DNA from: Kalymmatonema hyalinum WJT4-NPBG1
GTDB taxonomy: Bacteria > Cyanobacteriota > Cyanobacteriia > Cyanobacteriales > Nostocaceae
Length of the DNA stretch: 55,691 bases
Assembly: GCA_019359075.1 (NCBI GenBank)
Contig: JAHHIB010000059.1
Span: forward strand, 1-55,691
Direction of reading: 5' to 3'
Below the pieces are notes generated by a model, which did no database searches, was not told the DNA's origin, and worked only from the letters and a program-made list of their open reading frames with translations. A program made the position numbers and the translations under genes. Of this stretch, positions 25,468 through 36,146 are shown one piece after another. Position 1 is the first letter of the stretch, and every line of letters starts with the position of its first letter.

Positions 25468-27375
25468 ATGCACTTGAGTGAAATCACCCATCCTAACCAG
25501 TTGCACGGTTTATCGATTCGACAACTGCAACAAATTGCCCGTCAGATTCGAGACAAACATCTTCAAACAGTAGCAGCCACTGGGGGACACCTGGGACCGG
25601 GATTGGGTGTTGTAGAGTTAACACTAGGGCTTTACCAAACGCTGGATTTGGATCGCGATAAAGTCATTTGGGATGTCGGGCACCAAGCATATCCTCACAA
25701 ACTGATTACAGGGCGCTACAGTAGCTTTGATACTTTGCGGCAAAAAGATGGAATTGCTGGTTATCTTAAGCGCGGTGAAAGCAAGTTTGACCACTTTGGC
25801 GCAGGACACGCTTCCACCAGTATCTCTGCGGGATTGGGTATGGCTTTAGCGCGGGATCTCAAAGGCGAAAAATTTAAAGTTGCTGCGATCATCGGTGATG
25901 GTGCGCTGACTGGCGGTATGGCATTAGAAGCCATCAACCATGCTGGACATATGCCTAAAACTAACCTGCTGGTTGTCCTCAACGACAACGAGATGTCCAT
26001 ATCTCCCAACGTGGGCGCAATTGGACGCTACCTGAACAAAATGCGCCTCAGCCCTCCAATGCAGTTTCTCACCGATAATTTTGAGGAACAATTCAAGCAA
26101 ATTCCTTTCGTCGGTGAATCCCTTTCTCCGGAACTGGGACGCATCAAAGAAGGAATGAAGCGCTTAGCTGTTCCGAAAGTGGGCGCAGTGTTTGAAGAAC
26201 TGGGCTTTACCTACATTGGACCTGTGGACGGGCATAATTTAGAGGAGTTGATTGCTACCTTCGGGCAAGCACATCAAATACCGGGACCAGTTTTGGTACA
26301 CGTCGCAACCGTCAAGGGCAAAGGTTATGACATTGCTGAACAAGACAAAGTTGGCTACCACGCCCAATCTCCTTTTAACCTGACAACTGGCAAAGCCGTC
26401 CCCTCCAGCAAACCCAAACCCCCAGCCTACTCGAAAGTTTTTGCCCATACCTTGGTCAAACTTGCTGAACAAAACCCTAAAATTGTTGGTATCACTGCCG
26501 CGATGGCAACGGGGACAGGGTTAGATAAATTACAAGCAAAGCTACCAGATCAATATATTGATGTAGGGATTGCCGAACAACACGCCGTCACCCTTGCTGC
26601 AGGACTAGCATCTGAAGGTATGCGCCCGGTTGTCGCTATCTACTCCACCTTCTTGCAACGCGCCTACGACCAAATCATTCACGATGTCTGTATCCAAAAC
26701 CTGCCAGTGTTCTTTTGTCTGGACAGGGCGGGAATCGTTGGTGCTGATGGTCCGACTCACCAAGGAATGTACGACATTGCCTATCTGCGTTGCATCCCCA
26801 ACATGGTACTTATGGCACCCAAAGATGAAGCAGAACTGCAACGGATGGTGGTTACTGGCGTCAACCATACCACAGGACCTATTGCCATGCGCTTCCCTCG
26901 CGGTAACGGCTACGGCGTCCCCTTAATGGAAGAAGGCTGGGAACCCTTAGAAATCGGCAAAGCGGAAATTCTCCGCAACGGCGATGATGTGTTGATGCTA
27001 GGCTATGGTGCAATGGTGAATTCAGCAATGCAAGCTGCTGAAATTCTCAGCGAACATGGCATTGAAGCCACTGTAATTAATGCCCGTTTTGCCAAGCCCC
27101 TGGATAGCGAATTAATTTTCCCATTAGCTAAGAAAATTAAGCGCGTTGTCACCTTGGAAGAAGGTTGTGTCATGGGGGGCTTTGGTTCAGCAGTTGCAGA
27201 AGCGCTGTTAGATGCTGATATCGTTGTTCCCATCAAACGCATTGGTGTGCCAGATGTTTTAGTGGAACATGCCGAACCTAATGAATCTAAGGCAGAAATC
27301 AGTTTAACCAGTCCCCAAATAGCTCAAAAGGTGTTGCAAGCTTTCTTTCAACAAGAACTTTCTGCTGTGGGCTAA
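25468..27375 (+). CDS. dxs: 1-deoxy-D-xylulose-5-phosphate synthase
   Basis: Thiamine-diphosphate enzyme joining pyruvate and glyceraldehyde-3-phosphate, the first step of the MEP isoprenoid pathway (carotenoids, chlorophyll phytyl chain, quinones). 635 residues, the standard length. Motifs: [15 protein letters not shown], the ThDP/Mg loop [15 protein letters not shown], the catalytic Glu in [16 protein letters not shown], and the transketolase C-terminal domain ([13 protein letters not shown]). Monocistronic, long leader. Confidence 0.97.
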   Translation: MHLSEITHPNQLHGLSIRQLQQIARQIRDKHLQTVAATGGHLGPGLGVVELTLGLYQTLDLDRDKVIWDVGHQAYPHKLITGRYSSFDTLRQKDGIAGYLKRGESKFDHFGAGHASTSISAGLGMALARDLKGEKFKVAAIIGDGALTGGMALEAINHAGHMPKTNLLVVLNDNEMSISPNVGAIGRYLNKMRLSPPMQFLTDNFEEQFKQIPFVGESLSPELGRIKEGMKRLAVPKVGAVFEELGFTYIGPVDGHNLEELIATFGQAHQIPGPVLVHVATVKGKGYDIAEQDKVGYHAQSPFNLTTGKAVPSSKPKPPAYSKVFAHTLVKLAEQNPKIVGITAAMATGTGLDKLQAKLPDQYIDVGIAEQHAVTLAAGLASEGMRPVVAIYSTFLQRAYDQIIHDVCIQNLPVFFCLDRAGIVGADGPTHQGMYDIAYLRCIPNMVLMAPKDEAELQRMVVTGVNHTTGPIAMRFPRGNGYGVPLMEEGWEPLEIGKAEILRNGDDVLMLGYGAMVNSAMQAAEILSEHGIEATVINARFAKPLDSELIFPLAKKIKRVVTLEEGCVMGGFGSAVAEALLDADIVVPIKRIGVPDVLVEHAEPNESKAEISLTSPQIAQKVLQAFFQQELSAVG

Positions 27376-27900
27376 ATTTCCAGTCAAATGGCACGCTCAT
27401 GAGTTCCCAAATTACATAGAACCAGGTGAGTGATGAACCCAGCACACCCTGCTCTTTTTTGGGTTTTCGCGTGGTCACACCAATTTAATCTGATTTTATA
27501 GGTTCACGCCTATTCATAAACCCGGTTTCTTGATGAGTTACCGGGTTTCTTACACGAAGTTGCAATTTCTTGGCATCAGAACTGGGAAACATCTGCCTTC
27601 AGTCAACGTCTAACATTAACTAGAGACATTAAGGAGTTGACAACTTAAAATTAAGGAGCATTTAAAGGTCAGATAACCCACAAAGGACATTCAATTGCGG
27701 TAACGATTCTTTGCCAATACCTGCATTCCAAAGCGAACGACTCTGAATTACCCTGTGATCAGTCGCTTTTTGGACAGATCGTACCGGACATCTACTATCA
27801 GTGTTCTCCAAAAAGAGAACAAGATTTGGGTAAGATAAAAGAGCTATCTTTTCTGCGTCGCAGACACTGAAAGCTTCTCATACCCACAGGAGATATCTTA
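27376..27900. other. Intergenic region between dxs and psbI
   Basis: No gene supported. It contains spacer repeats such as AAACCCGGTTTCTTGATGAG (27520-27539). The last ~60 bases should include the psbI leader, with AGGAGATATCTTA directly before the ATG. Confidence 0.4.
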
Positions 27901-28017
27901 ATGCTGACTTTAAAAATCGTTGTTTATATAGTTGTTGCCTTCTTCGTCGGTCTCTTTTTCTTTGGATTTTTGTCGGGCGACCCTGCTCGTAACCCTGGTC
28001 GTCGGGATCTCGAGTAA
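27901..28017 (+). CDS. psbI: Photosystem II reaction centre protein I
   Basis: 38 residues: [20 protein letters not shown]... ending [14 protein letters not shown], essentially the canonical PsbI sequence. It has one TM helix (about 5-25) with a short stromal/cytosolic tail. PsbI binds at the periphery of D1 near CP43 and helps early PSII assembly. A good Shine-Dalgarno (AGGAG) lies nine bases before the ATG. It is upstream of the DUF3769 gene. Confidence 0.97.
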   Translation: MLTLKIVVYIVVAFFVGLFFFGFLSGDPARNPGRRDLE

Positions 28018-28229
28018 AAGCCCGACAAATTATCCGTGACTGCCGGAAGGCGGAATACATTATACGCCTAGAGACAATTGGCTCAAGGGAAACCTGTTCA
28101 CGCCAATGTCCTGCTCCGGGGTGGCTTGCCTAAATCTCATCTAGGCAGAAGGCAAAAGCTGGGAGGCATAATGTGTCATGTCCTTCCGGCTATTTATTGG
28201 CTATTTGTTAGCTTGATTCGTGCTAGAGT

Positions 28230-30761
28230 ATGCTTCATCCAGTTCTGCCGCCCGAACCGCCTCCGATTCTCGAATCTTTACAATCTGCAAATCCCACCCC
28301 AGTCCTGAAGGCTGATACTAAGACACTGGGGAACAAGCAGAAGTCTAAAGAGAAGTCTGAGGTACAACCGGAAACGCCTCTCGAAACTACTGGGCAAAAG
28401 CCTACTGATAGTGATTTATTAGTTGCTAAGACATTAGCCGCACCCAGTGAGCCGGAAACTTTCCCACCTGAATTTTCTCCCATCACCGCTTCTAAAAGTG
28501 CCGCTTCACTGGGTGATCAGCTTTCCATTGGTTATCCTGTGCAGGAGCTGAAAGGCTTTAGTCCCTATGATGGTGGCAGTAGAAATGCACCGACCGAAAC
28601 ATTCCTTACTGGAGAGAAAATTGCTCAAACAGTTACCAAACTTGAGAACTTATCCCAGAAGGACAAGCAAAGAGTCGTTGAAACAACCCAAACACCAACT
28701 CCGGCTAACACCTCAACTGAAAAATCAACAAGTGATCAACCAGTACAAATAGAATTCAAGACTCGCAGCCAAACAACTCAACCGTCAACTCCTGCTCTCC
28801 CTAATACCCAAAATCAGTCGCCACCAATAGGACAGCCTAATACCACACCAGGACAAGAAAGTCAACCATCCGGTACAACAGCGCCTGCTAACCCGCCTGC
28901 AGCCAGAGAAAGAATTGTGGAAATCACTTCTGATAGACAGGAGTATGACGAGCAGCGGCGGATTGTCACGGCTGAAGGTAATGTAGTTGTGCGCTTTGAT
29001 GGAGCAGTTGTAGATGCTGAGCGGCTGCAAGTCAGTTTGGAGAATTTGATTGCGGTGGGAGAAGGAAATGTTGCCTTGACACGCGGGGATCAAGTTTTGC
29101 GCGGTCAGCGCTTTACTTATAATATTGTCCAAGATAGTGGGGAACTGACAAACGGCAGAGGTGAACTTTTTATACCAACAGCAGGAACGGATTTCTCTTT
29201 CTTACCCACCGATGTCACAGCTGGAGGAGTACCAGCGCGTCCTCTGAGCGATCGCATCAGAGAAAATCAACCTCTACAAGCTAACAGTCCTGGAGGACTG
29301 AACATTAACGCAGGTGGTACAGGGGGTGCGAGGAACATATCTTTGCCAAAACAGGGGGGTCAAGTCAGACGGGTACGTTTTGAAGCTGGAAAAATTGATT
29401 TTTATCCCCGAGGTTGGCAAGCAAGGGATGTCCGCCTGACCAACGACCCTTTTTCACCTCCAGAGTTGGAGGTACGGGCAGATAAAGTCACCGTCACGAG
29501 AGAGACACCTTTGCGCGATCGCATCAAAACAGAGCGACAGCGTTTAGTCTTTGACCGAGGCGTATCTCTACCTATTCCCAAAGATGAGCAGGTTATTGAC
29601 CGTAGCGAGCGAGAAGTGACTCCTGGATTATTCTCTATTGGCTTTGATGGAGATCAGCGAGGCGGCTTGTTTATTGAGCGTGGCTTCAAACCTATCAATA
29701 CAGAAGCGTTCACCTTTCGTATCGCACCTGAGTTTTTTGTTCAAAAAGCAGTACAAGGCAACACTGGTAATATTGCATCGCTGTTTGGTTTGAAGACAAG
29801 CCTAGGTGCTACTTTGAGTCCACGAACCGTAGTCGAAGGTTCTGGATTGTTGACCAGTTTGGACTTGAACGATATAGAAGACAACTTGCGGGCGAGTTTG
29901 CGGTTGCGCCAGTTATTATTAGGTGAGCAAAATCCCCACACACTCACATTGGAATATAGTTACCGCGATCGCCTTTACAACGGTACCCTCGGCTTTCAAA
30001 CCGTTCAGAGTAGTCTTGGCGGTATTCTTACCTCTCCTGTCATTCCTTTAGGCAATAGCGGCATCAATCTCAGCTATCAAGGTGGCGCTCAATATATTAA
30101 TGCCAACACAGATCGCCCAGACTTACTGAAACCAAATCGGGAGAATGACCGCATCTCACTAAGTCGCCTACAAGCAAGTGCTGCTCTCAATGGAGGCTTG
30201 TTCCTCTGGCAAGGGCAAGCATTACCAGCCACAGCTACCGAGGGATTACGGTTTACAGCCAACCCAGTCGTACCGTATTTACGACTTTTTGGTGGAGTGA
30301 CTGGTACTACAAGCTACTACAGCAGTGGCGATAGCCAAAATACCTTAACTGGTACCGTTGGTTTGGAAGGGCAGTTCGGTCATTTCTCTCGACCCTTCTT
30401 TGACTATACAGCCTTTAATGTCAGTTACTCCCAAGGTCTAAACACTGGCTTATCACCCTTTTTGTTTGACCGTAATGTTGATAACAGAGTGCTAAGTGCT
30501 GGCATTACCCAGCAAATTTACGGTCCATTCCGCCTCGGCTTTCAAACATCAATCAACTTGGACACTGGAGAACGCAGCAGCACCGACTATGTGGTGGAAT
30601 ATAGCCGCCGCACTTATGGAGTCAGCTTGCGTTACAACCCAGTGCAGGAATTAGGTGGCATCAGCTTCCGAATTAGTGATTTCAACTGGTCTGGTGGCAC
30701 CGACCCATTTTCTGACCCTTCTGAAATTAAGCCAGTTATACGTGGTGTGCGCCAGCGGTGA
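28230..30761 (+). CDS. DUF3769 / OstA-LptD-like outer membrane protein
   Basis: 843 residues. Residues 1-225 are low complexity (Pro, Thr, Gln, Ser rich). Residues ~225-320 are an LptA/OstA-like repeat domain (IVTAEGNVVVRFDGAVVDAE, VGEGNVALTRGDQVLRGQ). The C-terminal ~450 residues alternate like a beta barrel (LTLEYSYRDRLYNGTLGFQTV..., NVSYSQGLNTGLSPFLFD..., VVEYSRRTYGVSLRYNPV). In cyanobacteria such proteins are the proposed LptD for lipopolysaccharide insertion. The unusual long linker could span the thick peptidoglycan. No classical signal peptide is seen at the chosen ATG. Confidence 0.82.
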   Translation: MLHPVLPPEPPPILESLQSANPTPVLKADTKTLGNKQKSKEKSEVQPETPLETTGQKPTDSDLLVAKTLAAPSEPETFPPEFSPITASKSAASLGDQLSIGYPVQELKGFSPYDGGSRNAPTETFLTGEKIAQTVTKLENLSQKDKQRVVETTQTPTPANTSTEKSTSDQPVQIEFKTRSQTTQPSTPALPNTQNQSPPIGQPNTTPGQESQPSGTTAPANPPAARERIVEITSDRQEYDEQRRIVTAEGNVVVRFDGAVVDAERLQVSLENLIAVGEGNVALTRGDQVLRGQRFTYNIVQDSGELTNGRGELFIPTAGTDFSFLPTDVTAGGVPARPLSDRIRENQPLQANSPGGLNINAGGTGGARNISLPKQGGQVRRVRFEAGKIDFYPRGWQARDVRLTNDPFSPPELEVRADKVTVTRETPLRDRIKTERQRLVFDRGVSLPIPKDEQVIDRSEREVTPGLFSIGFDGDQRGGLFIERGFKPINTEAFTFRIAPEFFVQKAVQGNTGNIASLFGLKTSLGATLSPRTVVEGSGLLTSLDLNDIEDNLRASLRLRQLLLGEQNPHTLTLEYSYRDRLYNGTLGFQTVQSSLGGILTSPVIPLGNSGINLSYQGGAQYINANTDRPDLLKPNRENDRISLSRLQASAALNGGLFLWQGQALPATATEGLRFTANPVVPYLRLFGGVTGTTSYYSSGDSQNTLTGTVGLEGQFGHFSRPFFDYTAFNVSYSQGLNTGLSPFLFDRNVDNRVLSAGITQQIYGPFRLGFQTSINLDTGERSSTDYVVEYSRRTYGVSLRYNPVQELGGISFRISDFNWSGGTDPFSDPSEIKPVIRGVRQR

Positions 30762-30822
30762 AGAGATGAAGAAGAAGAGCGAGAAAAGGAAATTTTCTTT
30801 CTTCCTCATCACCCTCATCCTT

Positions 30823-32502
30823 TTATTTCCCTCGCAACAGCCCCTGCAAAAATAGACCAATTTTCACAAAAATATCTTCTAGCCAAAGCATGACGCGGTC
30901 TAGCCATTCGAGTATTTGCTCTAGAGGATGCTTTTCATACCCAATCGTTCGAGCTTGTGTTTCAATCCAATCTGGCTTTGCCTCAACTTGAGTGGTTTGT
31001 CGGTACTGCTGGTGAAGAATTTCACCTTTATTGCTCTTGTTTTCAGAATGGGGAAGTGGCGATCGCTTAGAGAACAAAGCAAGTATTGGGGAGAGCTTCC
31101 GAATTTTGAATTTTGAATTTTGAATTTTGAATTTTGAATTTATTTCTCCTGTTGTCCTTACAGAAAAACTGGTGGGGAGAGCAGATTTTGTGGTTTGAGA
31201 TGATGTCACTAATAATTGTTGCTCGTTGACAACCTCTGTGACTTCCTGTAAATCCCCAAACAAATCGTCCATTGTCAACCAAGGATCTGCTATGTTCTCG
31301 CTTTGCAAATCAGGGCTTTTGGGCAAAGCTGACGAAGGAGGACGCTGTGTTAGAGCACTTTGTGGTTTGTTATTTCGACCAATTGGTAGTTGCTCAACAC
31401 TATTTGTTGGAGTTGTTTGCTCTAATTTCTTGGGATTGCGTCCAAAAAAGTAATGAATTGCCCCCCAAATTAAAGCTTGAATCTTCGATGTTTGATGTTC
31501 CCGATCACGAGTTAATACTTCTTGTTCAGTCGTAAGTTGCTGGTGTTTACCATAGATAAATATGTTTAGCTGATTTTGAACAGCTTCGAGCAATTGCCCA
31601 CTGACGCGAGATATTGGTACTACAGCATAAGATTCCATCTGGGCAAAAGCTGTGTCCAGTAATGCTAGCGCTGGGAAAGGAGAAGGTAAATATTGATACT
31701 TAAGTATATCTTCTGTTTTCGTTTCCTGAGGTAAAGCAGGTACCTTGCCTCTACTACCCGAAGTCAGCTTGTTCAATAAGTGGTCAATTTCCGGTAAGAG
31801 GTTCGTTTCATTTTTTACTTTGAACAACCGCCAGGAACGCCAGTATTTACCAACTTCGTCAATAATCCGATTTTGTAATTTTTTCTGCTGCTGGGGCGTC
31901 AAAATGTCCAAAATTTCATTTTCAGCAGTGACGAGTACCAAATTGCGATTTACCAGATTTGAAGCAATTCCCAGTACCTGAGGAGGAGAAGAGACAACGT
32001 GATGGAAAGCTTGGGGGTTGCCTTTAAAGTTGGGGGCTAATGGGGGGCAATAGGGAGATGGAGGAATGGAGGTTTCTGCGATAGGGTGATGGGGGAATGA
32101 GGTGATTGGCGGAGTTTTATTGGAGATTCTCCCCACCTCGCCATCTCCCCACCTCTCCATTAAGAAGCGCTTTTCTATCTCGCGTGCTTGCATTTCCACT
32201 GCTTCTAGAACTCGTTGAATGGGAGTGTCAGAAGATGGTGGAGTTTCGGGTTGGGAATCAGTTTCGTTTGTTGGTAAATGGAGCCTAGGTTGTTGCTCAC
32301 CTGTATACAGTTGTTTACCAGCTGATCCAGTTGCTTTTTGAATCAGCAGATACACTGGGTAAAGTAAAGCCTCTAATGACCAACTAGCAGTGACTTGTAG
32401 ATGCCGTTTAGTGCGATCAAACTGTTCGCCCCAGCGCCGAGATTGCTGGTGAAAAAATTTAAAAAGTCTGCTTTGATAACGACCAGAGCTAGCAGATGGC
32501 AT
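30823..32502 (-). CDS. Conserved hypothetical protein with repeat-derived segments
   Basis: 559 residues, function not recognised. The N-terminus is basic (SGRYQSRLFKFFHQQSRRWG). Residues ~115-170 (MERWGDGEVGRISNK... PYCPPLAPNFKG) and ~455-490 (NSKFKIQNSKFKI...) look like translated dispersed repeats, not native protein. Better-ordered parts are residues ~180-240 (VVSSPPQVLGIASNLVNRNLVLVTAENEI...) and the C-terminal helix (LEQILEWLDRVMLWLEDIFVKIGLFLQGLL), which is amphipathic and could bind membrane. Convergent with the DUF3769 gene. Confidence 0.65.
   Translation of the reverse strand: MPSASSGRYQSRLFKFFHQQSRRWGEQFDRTKRHLQVTASWSLEALLYPVYLLIQKATGSAGKQLYTGEQQPRLHLPTNETDSQPETPPSSDTPIQRVLEAVEMQAREIEKRFLMERWGDGEVGRISNKTPPITSFPHHPIAETSIPPSPYCPPLAPNFKGNPQAFHHVVSSPPQVLGIASNLVNRNLVLVTAENEILDILTPQQQKKLQNRIIDEVGKYWRSWRLFKVKNETNLLPEIDHLLNKLTSGSRGKVPALPQETKTEDILKYQYLPSPFPALALLDTAFAQMESYAVVPISRVSGQLLEAVQNQLNIFIYGKHQQLTTEQEVLTRDREHQTSKIQALIWGAIHYFFGRNPKKLEQTTPTNSVEQLPIGRNNKPQSALTQRPPSSALPKSPDLQSENIADPWLTMDDLFGDLQEVTEVVNEQQLLVTSSQTTKSALPTSFSVRTTGEINSKFKIQNSKFKIRKLSPILALFSKRSPLPHSENKSNKGEILHQQYRQTTQVEAKPDWIETQARTIGYEKHPLEQILEWLDRVMLWLEDIFVKIGLFLQGLLRGK
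31101..31141. repeat. Heptanucleotide tandem repeat inside a coding sequence
   Basis: GAATTTT is repeated nearly six times in a row. Seven-base tandem repeats are a known feature of heterocystous cyanobacteria (STRR sequences). Here three units make 21 bases and encode NSKFKIQ-type heptapeptides in the minus-strand gene. Gain or loss of one unit would shift its frame. Confidence 0.85.
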
Positions 32503-32605
32503 GGTAGTAAATTTTTGTTGAGAGCGTGGTTAGCTATCGGACTCTCACCAAACAATAAATCCAAAGACTGTTGTGACCAGTGAGTTTCCTCATCTTAGCG
32601 AAATT

Positions 32606-35600
32606 ATGACCTCCCAAGTCTCTCAACCTAATACCAAATTGATCTCCCAAGCAATTGAGAAGTTGCGCTCTTATGTAAGAGTGAATATTTCGTCTACTTG
32701 GCAATGCTGGGAAGCTGATTTGCCTGTAGCTGATATTAGCACCTGTGACTTTTCTGATTGGAGTCTTGCCCAGTTAAACGCCAAAGAACACATTGCTTGG
32801 GCTGGAGGGCAAAAAGTGCTATGGTTGGTGCAAAAATTGGTCATTCCCCAAGATTTAGACGGTTATGGGCTACAGGGTTTATCTTTGCGGCTGGCGCTGG
32901 TTTGGTGGGCGGACTTTGCCCAAGTTTATGTGAATGGGAATTTGGTACTTGAAGGAGATTTGTTTGATTGCTCACCTAGGGTGCTACTTAGTCCTGCGGT
33001 GACACCAGGAGAGGAATTTATCGCGGCTTTGCGTTTGGTAAGTCCAAGTCATTGTGATGGGGCTTTGGTAAAGTCGCTGCTTATTTATGAGTCTACTGAT
33101 GAGAATCGTCCTGATCCCGGTTTTGTGGCTGATGAGTTGGCTGTGATGCAGGGTTATTTGGAATCTTTTGAAGCTGACAAGTTGGATAATTTGGCGGCGA
33201 CTGTGGCGGAGATTGATTGGGAAACGAACCGCCAAGACCCCAAGGACACAGAGGAAGATAAGAAAGGTTTTGAGAATTCCCTGTTTGCAGTTCGTCAAAG
33301 TCTGCTTCAATCGAACATCCAAAATCTCAATTCAAAAATTTACCTATTAGGTCATGCTCACCTTGATTTAGCATGGTTATGGCGTGTCAGTGAAACTTGG
33401 CAGGCAGCACAAAGTACTTTTGAGTCGGTTCTCAAACTTCAGCAGGATTTTCCTGAGTTGATTTTCTGTCATTCTTCTCCGGTGCTTTATGCTTGGATTG
33501 AAGAACATCGCCCGGATTTGTTTGATGCTATTCAACAAGCGGTAGCAACTGGACGTTGGGAAGTTGTGGGGGGTTTTTGGGTTGAACCGGAACTGAATTT
33601 GATTGCGGGTGAATCAATTGTCCGTCAACTGCTGTATGGTCAGCGCTATGTATTGGAGAAATTTGGTAAGCTTTCTACTGTGGTCTGGGTACCAGATAGT
33701 TTCGGTTTTTGCGCGACTTTGCCGCAGTTCTTGGCTAACGCGGGCATTGAGTATTTCGTGACTCAGAAGTTGCGCTGGAATGATACGACTAAGTTTGATT
33801 ATGGCGCTTTTTGGTGGCGATCGCCTGACGGTAGTGAAGTCTTCAGCGTCATGTCTGCGCTCGTTGGTGAAGGCATTGATCCTGTTAAGATGGCATCCTA
33901 TGCCTATGAATGGCAAATCCAAACAGGTCTTTCACAAGCTCTTTGGCTCCCTGGTGTCGGGGATCACGGCGGCGGTCCCACCCGTGATATGTTAGAAGTT
34001 GCTCAACGCTGGCAAAAGTCTCCTGTCTTTCCTCAACTAGAATTTACTACTGCTGAAAACTATCTACAGCAAATCAAAACTTCAAGCCACAACCAAGAAG
34101 ATTCTTCCCCTGCTTCCTTCCCCACTTGGGAGGACGAACTCTATCTAGAATTCCATCGCGGTTGCTACACCACTCACGGCGACCAAAAACGTTGGAATCG
34201 TCGTTGTGAAGGTTTATTGTACCAAGCAGAACTGTTTGCGGCTTTGGCAACTATAAGCTGCGAGGTGACATATCCGAAAGCAGAACTAGAAGCGGCGTGG
34301 AAAAAGGTCTTATTTAACCAATTTCACGACATTCTGCCTGGTTCTTCGATTACTCAAGTTTATGAGGATGCGCTTCCAACTTGGCAGGAGGTGGAAAAAG
34401 TTGGTAATGAGATATTGCAGCAGTCTTTGAGTCATCTTGCATCCCAAATTAACTTACCAGAGCCACCGCAACCCAACGCTTTGCCAATTTTCGTCTTTAA
34501 CTCCCTGAATTGGCAGCGATGTCAGGTTGTTGCCATTGACCTTCCTCATTCTCACTTGGATGCTTGCGTTTATAATCTCCAAGGAGAACCTTTGCCTTCC
34601 CAACTTACTGACGGCTCAAAGCTGCTGTTTTTAGCAAGCGATGTCCCCTCTGTTGGCTATCGCGTTTTTTGGCTTTGTCCTCAACTGCCTAAAAAAGGTA
34701 ATACTATTGGCTATTATGATGATACAAAATCGGGCTTGCAAAAGCAAGAACATTTTGATCCAAAAAGATTCACTTTAGAAAATGAATTTCTGCGGGTAAT
34801 TGTTGACGAGGAAACTGGTAATTTGTCGAGTATTTTTGACAAAGTTAATGAGAAAGAAGTTCTGAGTCAAGCAGGTGGAAATCAATTAGAAGCTTTTCAA
34901 GACAGTGGTCAATACTGGGATGCATGGAATATTGACCCTAACTACGAGCAGCATCCCTTACCACCAACGCAGCTTAAATCTATTGAGTGGCTGGAAACTG
35001 GACCAGTACAAAGTCGGGTGCGCGTGGTGCGGCAACTTGGGGAATCTGAGTTTACGCAAGATTACATACTACAAGCGCGATCGCCTGTTCTCAAAATCGC
35101 CACAACAGTTAATTGGCTGGAACGCCAGGTGTTAGTGAAAGCTGCTTTTCCTCTGAATCTAGAGGCGGACTTTGCTACCTATGAAATTCCTTGTGGGGCT
35201 ATTCTTCGTCCTACTAAACCCAAAACTCCAGCAGAAAAGGCGAAATGGGAAGTCCCGGCTTTGCGTTGGGCAGATTTAACAAATCCTCCTCCCGTTGACG
35301 GTACGAGCTACGGTGTCAGCCTCTTAAATGATTGTAAATACGGCTACGACAGCCAACCTCATCAACTACGCTTGACCCTGCTACGCAGCCCCAATTGGCC
35401 CGATCCAGAAGCAGACCAAGGATTTCATGAATTTACATATGCCTTGTATCCCCATGCTGGTAGCTGGGAATCAGCCCATACGGTAAGACGTGGGTATGAA
35501 TTGAATCTACCAATGGAAGTCATACTATTGGCGAACGATGAGGAAAAGAGCAATAAGTCTTTATCGCCTGTCGGTAGTTTACTAGATTTATCGGCTGAAA

Positions 35601-35848
35601 ATTTGATATTAATGGCGTTTAAGCAAGCGGAAGATGACCCACAACAATGGATTCTCAGATGTTACGAATGTCACGGACAGACAGCCAATTTACAGTTGCA
35701 AAGTGATTTAGGGTTGACTGTGGGAGAGTCGGTGGACTTGTTGGAGCGTTTGCCCAAACCTGAATTTTCATCTACGCAACAAAGCTTTACAATACAACCT
35801 TGGAAAATCCGTAGCTTTAAGGTGTCGAGGAGCGATCGCTCTGGTTAA
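32606..35848 (+). CDS. GH38 alpha-mannosidase
   Basis: Family 38 glycoside hydrolase releasing alpha-mannose residues. About 1080 residues from ATG 32606; a GTG at 32573 in the same frame is an alternative, and neither has a strong ribosome binding site. Numbered from the GTG, the zinc-binding GHAHLDLAWLW is at 260-270 and the nucleophile Asp in WVPDSFGFCATLPQ is at about 375. HGGGPTRDM and NQFHDILPGSSI are further active-site motifs, and the C-terminal half is beta-rich. Residues ~218-232 (TNRQDPKDTEEDKK) are a repeat-derived insert before the zinc motif. No signal peptide, so it acts on cytosolic oligosaccharides. Confidence 0.93.
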   Translation: MTSQVSQPNTKLISQAIEKLRSYVRVNISSTWQCWEADLPVADISTCDFSDWSLAQLNAKEHIAWAGGQKVLWLVQKLVIPQDLDGYGLQGLSLRLALVWWADFAQVYVNGNLVLEGDLFDCSPRVLLSPAVTPGEEFIAALRLVSPSHCDGALVKSLLIYESTDENRPDPGFVADELAVMQGYLESFEADKLDNLAATVAEIDWETNRQDPKDTEEDKKGFENSLFAVRQSLLQSNIQNLNSKIYLLGHAHLDLAWLWRVSETWQAAQSTFESVLKLQQDFPELIFCHSSPVLYAWIEEHRPDLFDAIQQAVATGRWEVVGGFWVEPELNLIAGESIVRQLLYGQRYVLEKFGKLSTVVWVPDSFGFCATLPQFLANAGIEYFVTQKLRWNDTTKFDYGAFWWRSPDGSEVFSVMSALVGEGIDPVKMASYAYEWQIQTGLSQALWLPGVGDHGGGPTRDMLEVAQRWQKSPVFPQLEFTTAENYLQQIKTSSHNQEDSSPASFPTWEDELYLEFHRGCYTTHGDQKRWNRRCEGLLYQAELFAALATISCEVTYPKAELEAAWKKVLFNQFHDILPGSSITQVYEDALPTWQEVEKVGNEILQQSLSHLASQINLPEPPQPNALPIFVFNSLNWQRCQVVAIDLPHSHLDACVYNLQGEPLPSQLTDGSKLLFLASDVPSVGYRVFWLCPQLPKKGNTIGYYDDTKSGLQKQEHFDPKRFTLENEFLRVIVDEETGNLSSIFDKVNEKEVLSQAGGNQLEAFQDSGQYWDAWNIDPNYEQHPLPPTQLKSIEWLETGPVQSRVRVVRQLGESEFTQDYILQARSPVLKIATTVNWLERQVLVKAAFPLNLEADFATYEIPCGAILRPTKPKTPAEKAKWEVPALRWADLTNPPPVDGTSYGVSLLNDCKYGYDSQPHQLRLTLLRSPNWPDPEADQGFHEFTYALYPHAGSWESAHTVRRGYELNLPMEVILLANDEEKSNKSLSPVGSLLDLSAENLILMAFKQAEDDPQQWILRCYECHGQTANLQLQSDLGLTVGESVDLLERLPKPEFSSTQQSFTIQPWKIRSFKVSRSDRSG

Positions 35849-36146
35849 AAATGTTTCTTACACAAAGTTAATTTTTTGAATATGGAACCATAGATAAACC
35901 TTGCCCTCAAGCGAAGCATAGACGCGCGGAGGGTAAGGACAGATGCACATAGATCATCTATCTGCGTGCAATGCTTTGTGCATCTGCGGTTCCAAATAGC
36001 CCATTACCAGATTTTTGACTGGTTCAAACTTTTCACTTTTGCCTTTTGAGATTAGAAGTAATTCCGGATTCTCCGAAGCAGGCTTGTTTATTAAACATGA
36101 CACGGCACATAGGTTTTGAGCAAAAGTTATCCAGATTGAGAAACTT
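35849..36146. other. Intergenic region after the mannosidase gene
   Basis: Contains spacer repeats around ATAGATCATCTATCTGCGTG (35950-35969) and GATGCACATAG/GTGCATCTGCGGTTCC. The minus-strand ORF here (35954-36181) has no coding character. No gene is supported. Confidence 0.4.
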
